Below, in pieces: positions 35,857 to 45,064 of a stretch of 64,000 bases of DNA. A program made the translations under genes and the position numbers. The notes below the pieces were generated by a model, which saw nothing but the letters and a program-made list of their open reading frames with translations, did no database searches and had not been told where the DNA came from. The stretch is taken from positions 434,001 to 498,000 of the forward strand of contig NZ_JAHLQK010000003.1 of the NCBI RefSeq assembly GCF_018919215.1. Reading direction: 5' to 3'. Source of the DNA: Alkaliphilus flagellatus. Its GTDB lineage: Bacteria > Bacillota > Clostridia > Peptostreptococcales > Natronincolaceae. Position 1 is the first letter of the stretch, and each line of letters begins with the position of its first letter.

Positions 35857-36474
35857 ATGCAAAAAACAACAAACACAATGAGTAGAAGTAGATCAAAGCT
35901 TACAACAAACAGTTTAGTAAAAATATCAGTATTATCGGTATTATCATATATTTTAATGATGATTGAATTTCCATTACCACTGTTCCCATCATTTTTACAG
36001 TTTGACTTCAGTGACATACCTGCACTTTTAGGTGCCTTTACCTTAGGACCTGTAGCTGGTGTACTTGTTCAGCTTGTAAAAGCATTATTACATTTTTTAA
36101 CAAAGAGTCAAACTGGTGGAGTGGGTGAATTAGCTAACTTTTTAGTAGGTATTTCTTATATAGTACCAGCAGCACTTATATATCACAGAAAAAAAGATAG
36201 AAATCATGCTCTAATCGGCTTGATTGCTGGTACAATAATGATGACCGTAGTAGGTGTAATAGTAAATCTATATATTACACTTCCATTCTACTCTGCATTT
36301 ATGCCAATGGATACAATTGTAAATCTTGGAACAGTTGTTAATAGCAAGATTGTAGATGTAACCACATTAGTTTTATATGGTATATCACCTTTTAATATAC
36401 TTAAGGGAGCAATTATCGCTTTTGTAACATTACTAATTTACAAAAAGGTATCTCCTATATTAAAAAATAATTAA
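35857..36474 (+). CDS. ribU: Riboflavin ECF transporter S component RibU
   Basis: 205 residues, six hydrophobic segments. RibU-type features: the MIEFPLPLFPSFLQFDFSDI motif near the N-terminus (the Asp-rich loop typical of flavin S components), ALLGAFTLGPVAGVLVQLVK, and GGVGELANFLVGI. It imports riboflavin with the shared EcfAT module, which is not in the window. Directly controlled by an FMN riboswitch, and AAGGAGG precedes the ATG. Neighbouring genes (two-component system, FMN-binding lipoprotein) suggest a flavin-related locus. Confidence 0.95.
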   Translation: MQKTTNTMSRSRSKLTTNSLVKISVLSVLSYILMMIEFPLPLFPSFLQFDFSDIPALLGAFTLGPVAGVLVQLVKALLHFLTKSQTGGVGELANFLVGISYIVPAALIYHRKKDRNHALIGLIAGTIMMTVVGVIVNLYITLPFYSAFMPMDTIVNLGTVVNSKIVDVTTLVLYGISPFNILKGAIIAFVTLLIYKKVSPILKNN

Positions 36475-36490
36475 CTAAAAATAAGATTAG

Positions 36491-36520
36491 AAGAGTCTCA
36501 ATTTGGAGGCTCTTTTTAAT
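36491..36520 (+). terminator. Terminator after ribU
   Basis: AAGAGTCTC pairs with GGAGGCTCTT (one G-T pair), followed by five Ts. The 210 bases before the kinase gene hold no other feature I can see. Confidence 0.7.
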
Positions 36521-36731
36521 TTTATAAATAGGTGATATAAACGCAACAAAGTGGTAGAGTTGAATACAAAAATAAAAAATGTTAGAATAAAAATTAGAAT
36601 TCGTCATATTTAGACAATATAAAGAAAACTTGATTCAAATGAAATTTTAGCAATACACCGAAGATATATTACTAGTGGCTTCATAACTGTAGGTACTGTA
36701 TAAATAATATTCTTAGATAGGAGAATAATCT

Positions 36732-38372
36732 ATGATTCAAGACCATAGTAATCTTGGTTTAAGAAAGATACAAATATATAAAATCCTTGTTTCTGTGATT
36801 TTAGGTCTCATTGGTTTTATTGGAACATTCTATTCCAGCAGATTTGATTTCAATGGATTTTCCATAAATTTTACATGGAGCCTTATTTTACCTATGCTAG
36901 TTACCCTTGCATGGGGCATGGGATATGGAATGGTCAGTATTACTTTAGGGCTGATTGTGCTATATCCTTTTTTTCTAGGAAGTTATAACGGATGGGCATC
37001 AATAGTTCCAACCATTTCATTATGTTTATGGATAATAATACACGGTTATGGTGGACAAAAAAGATTAGAAGAACATAAATTTTATCATAATATTTATTTT
37101 CTACAATTTATTTATATAATTATTAGAATGGCTATTTATACAGTTCTTTTTCCTATTTTAGTTAGGTTTAATCCACCTTTTTGGAATCCGGAAGCATATA
37201 CAAAAGTGAACATTGACATAATATTACTGTTTGCTATTAAAGGAATTATTGTAGAGTCAATATTGTTAGCCTTATGTGATGCTTTATTACTATTACCATT
37301 TGTGAGAAAGGTATTTAGATTAGAGTGTTCAAATGGAGCAAGACATAACACTAGAATTATGTCGGCACTGGTAGCCTTTGGTCTGACCTTCACACTTATA
37401 GTTTCATCAGTTCATAGCTTTATAATTGATAAAAATCATCTATTTCAATGGATTATAGAACCCGATGAAAAGACTAGAATTACTTTTCTATTGGCAACTA
37501 TATTATTTTCTATAATGGGTGGAATTACAGTTCGTTATGTTCAGAGGGTACTTGAGACCCAGGAAGCATTAAAAATTAGAGAGGGACAATATAAACGAGC
37601 AATTGAAGAAATTCAGATCCTCAATAATGAACTGGAACAGCGTGTCACCGATAGAACAGCAGAACTTCAAAGAGCAGTTTTAGAACTAGAGGAATTTTCA
37701 TATACAATTTCCCATGATCTCAAATCTCCTCTTAGAGCCATTGATGGGTATAGTAAATTTATTATAGAGGATTATGGCAATGAGCTAGAGAATGAAGTAG
37801 GTGAAATGATAGGTAATATACAGGAAATTTGTAGGGATATGATTGAATTGATTAATAAGCTTTTAGAGTATTCCATTACTTCAAAGGCTAATCTTTGTAA
37901 AGAACCAATTCAAGTTAAACAAATTATTACAACGGTTTTTCGTGAATTTAAAGTAGGTAATCCAGAAAGAAAAATGGAACTAGTTTTTGAAGATGATCTC
38001 CCAACACTTAATATAGATAAAGTGCTTTTCAAGCAGGCTATTTCCAATATTATCTCCAATGCAATTAAGTTCTCTAGGGACAGAGAGATAACAAAAATTG
38101 TAGTAGGTTGTAGTGCATCAGAGAAGGAATATATTTTTTATATTAAGGATAATGGAGTTGGATTTGATATGAAGTTTTCAAATAAACTCTTTGGTATCTT
38201 TCAAAGACTGCATAGACGCCAAGATTTCGAAGGAGCTGGAATTGGACTGGCTACTATAAAAAAGATTCTTCAAAAACATGGTGGTAGTGTTTGGATAGAG
38301 GGTGTATTAAATGAAGGTGCCACAGTATATTTTACGCTACCTTCAGAAATAGATGCAGAAAATGAGGGGTAA
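36732..38372 (+). CDS. Membrane sensor histidine kinase
   Basis: 546 residues. N-terminal ~290 residues hold about eight hydrophobic segments without a recognised extracytoplasmic domain, then a coiled coil (LNNELEQRVTDRTAELQRAV), a HisKA dimerisation helix with the phosphoacceptor His (YTISHDLKSPLRAIDGY), and an HATPase domain: N box NIISNAIKFS, G1 DNGVGFDMKF, F box LFGIFQRLHR, G2 GAGIGLATIKKIL. Its HisKA is the phytochrome/circadian-kinase-like subtype. The cognate regulator starts two bases after the stop. Signal unknown. Confidence 0.92.
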   Translation: MIQDHSNLGLRKIQIYKILVSVILGLIGFIGTFYSSRFDFNGFSINFTWSLILPMLVTLAWGMGYGMVSITLGLIVLYPFFLGSYNGWASIVPTISLCLWIIIHGYGGQKRLEEHKFYHNIYFLQFIYIIIRMAIYTVLFPILVRFNPPFWNPEAYTKVNIDIILLFAIKGIIVESILLALCDALLLLPFVRKVFRLECSNGARHNTRIMSALVAFGLTFTLIVSSVHSFIIDKNHLFQWIIEPDEKTRITFLLATILFSIMGGITVRYVQRVLETQEALKIREGQYKRAIEEIQILNNELEQRVTDRTAELQRAVLELEEFSYTISHDLKSPLRAIDGYSKFIIEDYGNELENEVGEMIGNIQEICRDMIELINKLLEYSITSKANLCKEPIQVKQIITTVFREFKVGNPERKMELVFEDDLPTLNIDKVLFKQAISNIISNAIKFSRDREITKIVVGCSASEKEYIFYIKDNGVGFDMKFSNKLFGIFQRLHRRQDFEGAGIGLATIKKILQKHGGSVWIEGVLNEGATVYFTLPSEIDAENEG

Positions 38373-38374
38373 AA

Positions 38375-39484
38375 ATGTTTAAGGTTATGGTTGTAGATGA
38401 CATGGAAGTTATGCGAAGACAAATAAAAAGACTGCCATTATGGGGAGAGGGCACAGGGTTTAGTATTGTCGATGAAGCGGAAGATGGCCAGGAAGCCCTT
38501 TACAAACTTCAAAGACAACCTGTAGATTTGCTTATCACTGACATAAAGATGCCAAGGATAAATGGAATCGAACTGTTAAAGGAGGCCCATGAAAATCAAT
38601 TAGCTACTTGTGTTGTTTTCTTAAGTGAACACAGCGAGTTTAACTTTGCAAAGGAAGCTATTCAATATGGTATATTTGACTATCTTGTAAAGCCTGTTAA
38701 GGCCGAGGAACTAAAAACCTTGTTGCAAAAGGTAAAGAATTACATTGAAGAAAGAGAACAAGCACAGATTCAGCTAAAAAAGCTAGAGGATAAACTAATG
38801 GAGAAGATAGAGGTATATTACCCTACTAGTTATTTAAATTCCATTGTTCAATATGTTTGTGAGGGGAATAAAGAAGCTATAAAAACTATAGGGGCTATGG
38901 TGGATGATACTGCTGCCGCACTGGGACATGATATAGTGAAGACAGCTATAGTGCTAGAAAAAGCTTATAATGAAATTTTGATTGGTGTTAAAGACAAACA
39001 TGGATGGATAGAGGAATTTGTAGATATAAATTTTTTTGCAGATACAAACTTAACACATTACAGTGATATTGATTCTATTAAGAAAAAGCTGATAGAAATG
39101 TTAGAAGCTATAATATCGATTATTACCAAATTCATATTATATAGTGGCAAAAGCCCTTTAATAAAGGAAATATGTATTTATGTCATGGGAAATGTGGAAA
39201 ATAATATTAGTATAACCACAATCTCCGAGGCTTTATTTCTTACAAAAAACCATATTGGTGATATTTTTAAGCAGGAAACGGGTATGACAGTGGGAGAATA
39301 TATTACTATGGTAAAAATAGAAAGGGCCAAACAGCTGGTTGCTGAAGGAACTTTTAAAAGTTATGAGATTGCTGAAAAACTAGGTTACAGTAATGTAGAA
39401 TATTTTGCAAAGTTGTTTAAAAAGAATACGGGATTAACTCCTATGGAATTTAAACATGAATTAAAAAAAACAGATATAAGCTAA
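38375..39484 (+). CDS. AraC-family response regulator
   Basis: 369 residues. N-terminal receiver (VVDDMEVMRRQ acidic pair, phosphoacceptor Asp in LLITDIKMPRINGIELL, and YLVKPVK lysine), a helical middle (about 120-250), and a C-terminal AraC-type double helix-turn-helix (ISEALFLTKNHIGDIFKQ and YEIAEKLGYSNVEYFAKLFK). This YesN-type design often controls an adjacent transport or lipoprotein gene, here the FMN-binding lipoprotein at 39631. The start ATG is two bases beyond the kinase stop, so the two are translated together. Confidence 0.93.
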   Translation: MFKVMVVDDMEVMRRQIKRLPLWGEGTGFSIVDEAEDGQEALYKLQRQPVDLLITDIKMPRINGIELLKEAHENQLATCVVFLSEHSEFNFAKEAIQYGIFDYLVKPVKAEELKTLLQKVKNYIEEREQAQIQLKKLEDKLMEKIEVYYPTSYLNSIVQYVCEGNKEAIKTIGAMVDDTAAALGHDIVKTAIVLEKAYNEILIGVKDKHGWIEEFVDINFFADTNLTHYSDIDSIKKKLIEMLEAIISIITKFILYSGKSPLIKEICIYVMGNVENNISITTISEALFLTKNHIGDIFKQETGMTVGEYITMVKIERAKQLVAEGTFKSYEIAEKLGYSNVEYFAKLFKKNTGLTPMEFKHELKKTDIS

Positions 39485-39630
39485 ATAATCTTATTATTAA
39501 TCCGTATTTTGTAAGGGTATAATCCTTAATTATTACATTCATTTTTAAGAGCCATTTTTATATGATAGTTATATAACAAACATGCCTTTATTTTGGCATC
39601 TAAGATTAGTAATAGAGGAGAGATGTTTAA

Positions 39631-40599
39631 ATGGCAATGAATAAAGCAAAAATGATTAAGGGTTTGGTTATTGCAGGTTTAGTAATTACTGTTGTAGGAT
39701 GTTCTCCAAAGGAGGCTAATAATACTCCAGAAGAAAAACCAGCTGCTGAATCACAAAAACCAGGGGATGAAGCAAAAGAAGCAGGAATTAAAGTGATAGA
39801 CCTTGATTGGAGTGCACAGCCTAAGCTTGGTGTAACAAAAGGTGATTATTACAGAATTGAAGAGCGTTTTAGACAAGGGCATCTTGGTATTTTAGAGGTT
39901 GTAAAAAGTGGAGATGAAATAGTTCATGTTGAGTTTAATGAGATGACTCGTCCTAACTATTACCATCGTTACTTCCAAGACGTTCCAAAACGTATGTCAG
40001 AATATAATTTTGATATGGGAGAGAAAAAAGGTGCTGCCTGGATACAAAGTGTTGTTCAGGTAGAAAAACAAATGCTTGAAGAACAAAGAATTACAGGAGA
40101 ATTTGACGTAGTTTCAGGAGCTTCCAATAGTATAAAGCAAGCTATGATTCCAATGGCAGAAAAATTGGCACCATCCTTAGATAAGGCATCGAATGAGAAG
40201 TACTATAGTATTGCCGAAGAGCTTGATGGAGGTCTAACAGGAAGTTTAAAGGTTGTACTACGTGATAAGAAAATTGTTTCCGTTGAGTATGATGAAATTT
40301 TTGCAGACTCCCCAGATGAAATTACAGATAAAAATTTAAAACAATATTATAGACAATCAAAATATGATAGTGTTGAATATGAAGAACCTTCTCGTATTGG
40401 ATTCAACGTTCAAATGGATGCCTTAAATGATAAAGTTGTAGAAACACAAGACCTACTTGATTTAACTGGCTTACCTTCAACTGAACAAACAGGAGATTAT
40501 GCTAAAAGTGGATTTACTGTACGTAATACAGCTTGGGACAATTATCTTCGTCTTGCTGAAAAACTGCTAACAGAGATGAAAAACGATGGTAATTTTTAA
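39631..40599 (+). CDS. PplA-like lipoprotein with two FMN-binding domains
   Basis: 322 residues. Lipobox VITVVGC (Cys24) after a hydrophobic signal; a linker of E/P/A to about residue 55; two tandem FMN_bind domains, residues ~70-185 and ~190-318. The first carries DVVSGASNS (159-167), the flavinylation motif where Ser165 takes the place of the usual Thr; the second has the degenerate LTGLPSTEQTGDYAKS. In Listeria a similar lipoprotein, PplA, is flavinylated and passes electrons outside the cell in a flavin-based pathway. No apbE-type flavin transferase is in this window. Follows the two-component pair; GAGGAG lies 10 bases before the ATG. Confidence 0.82.
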   Translation: MAMNKAKMIKGLVIAGLVITVVGCSPKEANNTPEEKPAAESQKPGDEAKEAGIKVIDLDWSAQPKLGVTKGDYYRIEERFRQGHLGILEVVKSGDEIVHVEFNEMTRPNYYHRYFQDVPKRMSEYNFDMGEKKGAAWIQSVVQVEKQMLEEQRITGEFDVVSGASNSIKQAMIPMAEKLAPSLDKASNEKYYSIAEELDGGLTGSLKVVLRDKKIVSVEYDEIFADSPDEITDKNLKQYYRQSKYDSVEYEEPSRIGFNVQMDALNDKVVETQDLLDLTGLPSTEQTGDYAKSGFTVRNTAWDNYLRLAEKLLTEMKNDGNF

Positions 40600-40614
40600 T
40601 AAAAGTATTGAATT

Positions 40615-40643
40615 AAGAGAGCCCCAATAGGAGCTCTCTTTTT
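40615..40643. terminator. Terminator between the lipoprotein and the convergent acidic-protein gene
   Basis: Stem AAGAGAGC and GCTCTCTT with a Cs/Gs extension (CCC, GG) and T tract afterwards. Confidence 0.8.
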
Positions 40644-40654
40644 ATGTAATAATA

Positions 40655-41725
40655 CTATTTATTTTTACCTTTCCCATTTCCAGGATGACTTTCTTTTACT
40701 GGATGGGCTTTCTTATCAGTTTTTTCATTAGAAGATTTGTTATTCTTATCATTTTTTACTTGTTTTACTTCTTTTACTTCTTTTACTTCTTTTTCTTCGC
40801 TTATTTTAACATCTTTTTCTGTACTCTTATCAGTCTTTTTAGTAGCTTTCATTTGTTCTTGTACTTCTTTTCTAGCTTTCTTTATTTCTTCTTTAGCTAG
40901 TTTATCTTCAGCTTTTACCTTGGCTTTTTCTTCTTTAAATTCTTTATGAATATTATTTTTTAATTCTTTATGCCAATTTTCATTTTCCTTCACAAAGTCC
41001 ACTAGTTTAACTATTTCTTCATGATTAGCAACTTTCATTTCTAATGCAGTAATAGAGTTCATTATTTGTTGCTTTTCTTCCTCTGTTAAATTTTCATTTT
41101 TAAGCTGTTCCTTTAGGTTAGAAAGCTCTTTTTGGATTTCTTCCATGTTAATTTCTGGTATAAGTTTATCTAGGTCTTCGTTCATTTTAACCATACGTTC
41201 AACTATTTTAAGCTGCATTGTTTTCATATTTTTTTCTATAGCAGGTTTTGCTTGAGCTGGTACTCTATCATATACTAATTGATATTTTAAAAGTTTACGA
41301 TATAGATCTTCTAAAACAATTTCATTATCTTCGTCATCTTCTTTATCATCATCATCTTCTTTATCATCATCTTCTTCTTTGTCTTCATCCTCATGTTCAT
41401 CTTCACCAGATTCTTCTACTTCATCTTCATCAACTTCTTCTTCTAATTCAGATAAAATATCTTCTATTAATTCCAATAACTCTTCTTCAAATTCCTTATC
41501 TTCAACATCGAGTATAATTTGGCCATCCGCTTTATCAATAATTTCATCCAACACCTCTATTATAACCGTAGGTGTGGTTGGGTTTTCTACAGAGATCTCT
41601 GATTGTATTGCTTGTTTTTGAGTTTCACTCGGTAGCTTTACACCATTATTAGCGAAAATAAAGCTTGAAGAAGTAACTACTAAAGTCCCCCCTAAAATAA
41701 TACTTAATGCTTTTTTCATTTTCAT
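40655..41725 (-). CDS. Secreted acidic/basic low-complexity protein
   Basis: 356 residues from the ATG at 41725, since GGAGG lies upstream of it; upstream in-frame codons run through that site. Signal peptide MKMKKALSIILGGTLVVTSS, cleavage near FANN (~26). The ~60-residue stretch near residues 80-150 is extremely acidic (D/E runs with single Lys). The middle has helical coiled-coil character (KELSNLKEQLKNENLTEEEK), and the tail is Lys-rich, ending in HPGNGKGKNK. I see no known domain; it may be a cell-surface or calcium-binding protein. Upstream is a GAATAGTATATAGG stretch with no firm promoter. Confidence 0.82.
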   Translation of the reverse strand: MKMKKALSIILGGTLVVTSSSFIFANNGVKLPSETQKQAIQSEISVENPTTPTVIIEVLDEIIDKADGQIILDVEDKEFEEELLELIEDILSELEEEVDEDEVEESGEDEHEDEDKEEDDDKEDDDDKEDDEDNEIVLEDLYRKLLKYQLVYDRVPAQAKPAIEKNMKTMQLKIVERMVKMNEDLDKLIPEINMEEIQKELSNLKEQLKNENLTEEEKQQIMNSITALEMKVANHEEIVKLVDFVKENENWHKELKNNIHKEFKEEKAKVKAEDKLAKEEIKKARKEVQEQMKATKKTDKSTEKDVKISEEKEVKEVKEVKQVKNDKNNKSSNEKTDKKAHPVKESHPGNGKGKNK

Positions 41726-41966
41726 TTGTTTTGCCCTCCTCAATATAAATTATATTCTATTGTTACATATTACCTATATACTATTCGGCAAAGAAATTAA
41801 TTTTCGGTATCTAAAAGGAAATTGTAAACAATATATGCCTTACCAAATAAATTGTGCTAAAATAGAGTAGATGAAGTTACTATCATTATGAATGTAATTA
41901 TTAAAGCTTGGAAAACTAAGTAGTACAAGCTATATATAAGGAAAATAATAGTAAGTAGGTGTAATT

Positions 41967-42425
41967 ATGATATGTATTGATATATCAAATCAAAGAGAAT
42001 TAGAGGTATTCGCTAAAAAATTAGGTCAATTAGTTCATGGTGGAGATATTCTTTGTATGACTGGAGACCTAGGTGCGGGAAAAACTACTTTTACACAAGC
42101 CTTTGCAAAGGGATTAGGTGTGGAGGAATATGTAACTAGCCCAACCTTTACATTGATTCATGAATATGATGGACGGATTCCACTTTACCATTTCGATGTA
42201 TATCGTATTAACCATGTAAGTGAGATGGAAGATTTGGGATATGAAGAATATTTTTATGGTAATGGAGTTTGTGTAATAGAATGGGCCTCTTTAATAGAGG
42301 AGATTCTTCCAGATAAGCGACTATGGATTGAAATTAAAGTAACAGGTTTAGAATCTCGACAGATCTGCTTTACTAGTACCAATGATTATTATGAGGAAAT
42401 GATTAAGGAGTTGTTAGCTAAATGA
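41967..42425 (+). CDS. tsaE: tRNA threonylcarbamoyladenosine biosynthesis ATPase TsaE
   Basis: 152 residues. P-loop [18 protein letters not shown], then [12 protein letters not shown] and [20 protein letters not shown], all standard for TsaE. It is the ATPase that supports TsaB-TsaD in making t6A at tRNA position 37. The stop overlaps the tsaB start by four bases, showing coupled translation. Confidence 0.97.
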   Translation: MICIDISNQRELEVFAKKLGQLVHGGDILCMTGDLGAGKTTFTQAFAKGLGVEEYVTSPTFTLIHEYDGRIPLYHFDVYRINHVSEMEDLGYEEYFYGNGVCVIEWASLIEEILPDKRLWIEIKVTGLESRQICFTSTNDYYEEMIKELLAK

Positions 42426-43123
42426 AACTATTAGCCTTAGATACATCATCAATGACAGCTACAGTTGCACTATTAGACGATGATAAATTAATTGGGGAAT
42501 ATACCTTAAATCACAAGAAAAATCATTCTCAGAAGCTTATGCCTATGATAGAGGAGTTAATTAATAGCTGTGATCTCACTCCAAAGGACATTGATGTATT
42601 TGCAGTGTCATTAGGACCAGGCTCATTTACGGGACTTAGGATAGGTATTGCTACTATAACCACTATGGCTCAAGCACTGAATAAAATCGTGGTAGGAGTA
42701 CCTACACTAGAGGCATTAGCTTTCAATTTGTTTAATACTCAGGGACTAGTTTGTCCTATTATAGATGCTCAAAGAGATCTAGTATATACAGGGCTTTATC
42801 AATGGATAGATGGTCATATGATAGAAGTAATAGAACAACAGGTGTTACATATAGATGAACTGATATACAGACTTAAGGAAGAAGAGGAGAAAATTATTTT
42901 TGTTGGGGATGCCTTAGAAAAATTTCATGATATTTTAAAACATAATTTGAGAGAACAGTTTAATGTTCCGCCGAGAAGATTTTTAATACCTTCTGCTTCC
43001 TCTGTTGGAGAAGCTGCCAAAGTTAAAATTCAAAATGGACTTGTTTCAGATATGACTCCTATATATATGAGGAAATCTGCGGCAGAGGTTCAATATGAAG
43101 AAAGAATGAAAGGCAGGGAATAA
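42422..43123 (+). CDS. tsaB: TsaB, t6A complex partner
   Basis: 233 residues. LALDTSSMTATVALLDD at the start, SLGPGSFTGLRIGIATITTM and later VCPIIDAQRDLVYTGLY; the ASKHA-type fold without a complete active site. TsaB dimerises with TsaD. Followed after six bases by rimI, an arrangement common in Firmicutes. Confidence 0.96.
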   Translation: MKLLALDTSSMTATVALLDDDKLIGEYTLNHKKNHSQKLMPMIEELINSCDLTPKDIDVFAVSLGPGSFTGLRIGIATITTMAQALNKIVVGVPTLEALAFNLFNTQGLVCPIIDAQRDLVYTGLYQWIDGHMIEVIEQQVLHIDELIYRLKEEEEKIIFVGDALEKFHDILKHNLREQFNVPPRRFLIPSASSVGEAAKVKIQNGLVSDMTPIYMRKSAAEVQYEERMKGRE

Positions 43124-43129
43124 TTCTTT

Positions 43130-43579
43130 ATGGAGTCAATCATTGTAAGGAAAATGGAATTGGGGGATATTGATTCTGTATTAGATATTGAAGAAAATTC
43201 CTTTTCAATCCCTTGGACGAGAAATGCTTTTGTAACGGAACTCAAAAAAAATAAGCTAGCTAAATACCTTGTAGCAGAAGTAGATGGTGATGTGGCAGCC
43301 TATGGAGGCATGTGGTTAGTAGTTGACGAAGCCCACATTACTAATATTGCTGTTCATCCCAGATACCGGGGGAGGGGCGTAGGTAAAAAAATTGTAGAAG
43401 GCTTAATAGGAGAAGGGCAGAAAATTAATATTTATAGGATGACCTTAGAAGTAAGGCGCTCTAACTTAACAGCACAAGGACTTTATAAAAAGCTGGGATT
43501 TATCCCTTGTGGCATTAGGCCAGGCTATTATCAGGATAATTATGAGGACGCTCTTATTATGTGGAAAGATTTAGTATAA
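43130..43579 (+). CDS. rimI: Ribosomal protein S18 N-acetyltransferase RimI
   Basis: 149 residues, single GNAT domain. Motifs FSIPWTRNAFVTEL, ITNIAVHPRYRGRGVGKK for acetyl-CoA, and LEVRRSNLTAQGLYKKLGF. RimI acetylates the ribosomal protein S18 N-terminus and sometimes others. Gene order tsaE-tsaB-rimI is conserved; tsaD follows after an intervening antisense gene. Confidence 0.94.
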   Translation: MESIIVRKMELGDIDSVLDIEENSFSIPWTRNAFVTELKKNKLAKYLVAEVDGDVAAYGGMWLVVDEAHITNIAVHPRYRGRGVGKKIVEGLIGEGQKINIYRMTLEVRRSNLTAQGLYKKLGFIPCGIRPGYYQDNYEDALIMWKDLV

Positions 43580-43584
43580 ATAAA

Positions 43585-43619
43585 AAATCGATAGAAGAAA
43601 TTTCTTCTATCGATCTTTT
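43585..43619. terminator. Terminator of the tsa operon, shared with the antisense small gene
   Basis: Arms AAATCGATAGAAGAAA and TTTCTTCTATCGAT, then CTTTTT. It overlaps the last codons of the 57-residue minus-strand gene ending at 43607. Confidence 0.88.
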
Positions 43620-43780
43620 TCATATGTTTCCTGTGCTTCTTGAGCTCCCTTTTCTATAGCTAATATAGCTAGGTGTGTATCGTCTATAGCTGATAACATA
43701 CCATCAGGCATTACATTAGCCTCTCCTAAACGTTGAGAAAAAGATTTCTTAACATTATCATAATGAGTATGTCTATCCAT
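43607..43780 (-). CDS. Small hypothetical protein, 57 residues
   Basis: ATG at 43780, AGGAGTG 5-11 bases upstream on the minus strand. The product starts MDRHTHYDNVKKSFSQRLGE and ends AQEAQETYEKDR; soluble, polar, mostly helical, no cysteine. I do not recognise it. It lies antisense between rimI and tsaD, with its 3' end inside the terminator of the tsa operon. Likely real because the ribosome site is good and there is no overlapping gene. Confidence 0.6.
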   Translation of the reverse strand: MDRHTHYDNVKKSFSQRLGEANVMPDGMLSAIDDTHLAILAIEKGAQEAQETYEKDR

Positions 43781-43920
43781 ATAGATCACTCCTTATAGGA
43801 TTTTAAAAAGAAGATCTATAATAGTATTTGCAAAAAAACTAAAAACTACTATTATTTAAATGAACAATTTCTATAATTAGGATATAATATCAATAGGTAA
43901 AAAATAAAGGAGAATAAAAG

Positions 43921-44958
43921 ATGTCAATAAACTTTAAAGAAGATATAATTACGTTGGCAATAGAATCAAGCTGCGACGAAACCTCTGTAAGCGTTTTGAA
44001 AAATGGAAGAGAAGTTTTATCTAATATTATTAATTCTCAAATTGAGCAACATAAAAAATTTGGAGGTGTAGTTCCAGAGGTTGCATCGAGAAAGCATATT
44101 GAAAATATTAATGGGGTAATTAGTGAAGCCTTGGAAAAAGCTGAGGTTTCATTTAGTGATATAACCCATGTTGGAGTTACATATGGTCCTGGGTTGGTAG
44201 GTGCTTTATTAGTTGGATTATCTGCAGCTAAAGCTATAGCCTTTGCTAGAGAAATTCCACTAAACGGTGTTAATCATATTGAAGGTCATGTTTATGCTAA
44301 CTTTATTGAGCATAAGGAATTGGAACCGCCTTTCATTTGTTTAATTGTTTCTGGTGGGCATACTCATTTAGTTTATATGAAGGACTATGGACAATACGAG
44401 GTCTTAGGTAAGACTAGAGATGATGCAGCAGGAGAAGCTTTTGATAAAGTGGCACGTGCTTTAGGACTAGGTTATCCTGGAGGACCTCAAATAGACAAGC
44501 TTGCTAAGGAAGGAAATTCAGATGCTATTCAATTCCCTAAGGCATATTTAGAAGAAGGAAGCTATGACTTTAGTTTTAGTGGATTAAAGTCAGCGGTGCT
44601 AAACTATTTAAATTCTCAAAAAATGAAGGGATTGGATATTCAAGTGGCTGATGTTGCTGCCAGTTTTCAAAAATCTGTAGTTGAAATATTAACAGAGAAA
44701 ACTATTAAATGTGCATTAGAAAAGGGAGTAAATCGTGTTGTGCTTGCAGGCGGAGTAGCAGCAAATAGTGGACTAAGAAGCTATTTACAAGGAGAATGTG
44801 GAAAAAACAATATAGATTTAAAATATCCTTCTCTAACTCTCTGCACTGATAATGCAGCTATGATAGGTTGCGTTGCTTACTATGATTATGTAAGAGGATT
44901 ACGATCAAATTTAGATTTAAATGCTATACCAAGTTTAAAAATAGGAGACCATTACTAG
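43921..44958 (+). CDS. tsaD: TsaD, catalytic subunit for t6A37 formation
   Basis: 345 residues. ASKHA fold with [20 protein letters not shown], metal motif [11 protein letters not shown] (HxxGH), [11 protein letters not shown]-type loop [31 protein letters not shown] and the C-terminal [20 protein letters not shown]. It transfers the threonylcarbamoyl group to A37 of tRNAs reading ANN codons with TsaB/TsaE. It has its own AAGGAG site, separate from tsaEB-rimI. Confidence 0.97.
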   Translation: MSINFKEDIITLAIESSCDETSVSVLKNGREVLSNIINSQIEQHKKFGGVVPEVASRKHIENINGVISEALEKAEVSFSDITHVGVTYGPGLVGALLVGLSAAKAIAFAREIPLNGVNHIEGHVYANFIEHKELEPPFICLIVSGGHTHLVYMKDYGQYEVLGKTRDDAAGEAFDKVARALGLGYPGGPQIDKLAKEGNSDAIQFPKAYLEEGSYDFSFSGLKSAVLNYLNSQKMKGLDIQVADVAASFQKSVVEILTEKTIKCALEKGVNRVVLAGGVAANSGLRSYLQGECGKNNIDLKYPSLTLCTDNAAMIGCVAYYDYVRGLRSNLDLNAIPSLKIGDHY

Positions 44959-45064
44959 CGTTCCATAAAGTGCCAGTGTTGCATAACATTGTCCATATAA
45001 TCCTAAAAAGTGCTATGATATAATCAAAATAGCATTAATTATTTTTTAAGGGGGACTAATATAT

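Noticed and set aside
41725-41830. Sigma-D promoter for the acidic secreted protein
   Set aside because: A GCCGAATA-like box is present on the minus strand but has two mismatches and no TAAA at 14-16 bp.
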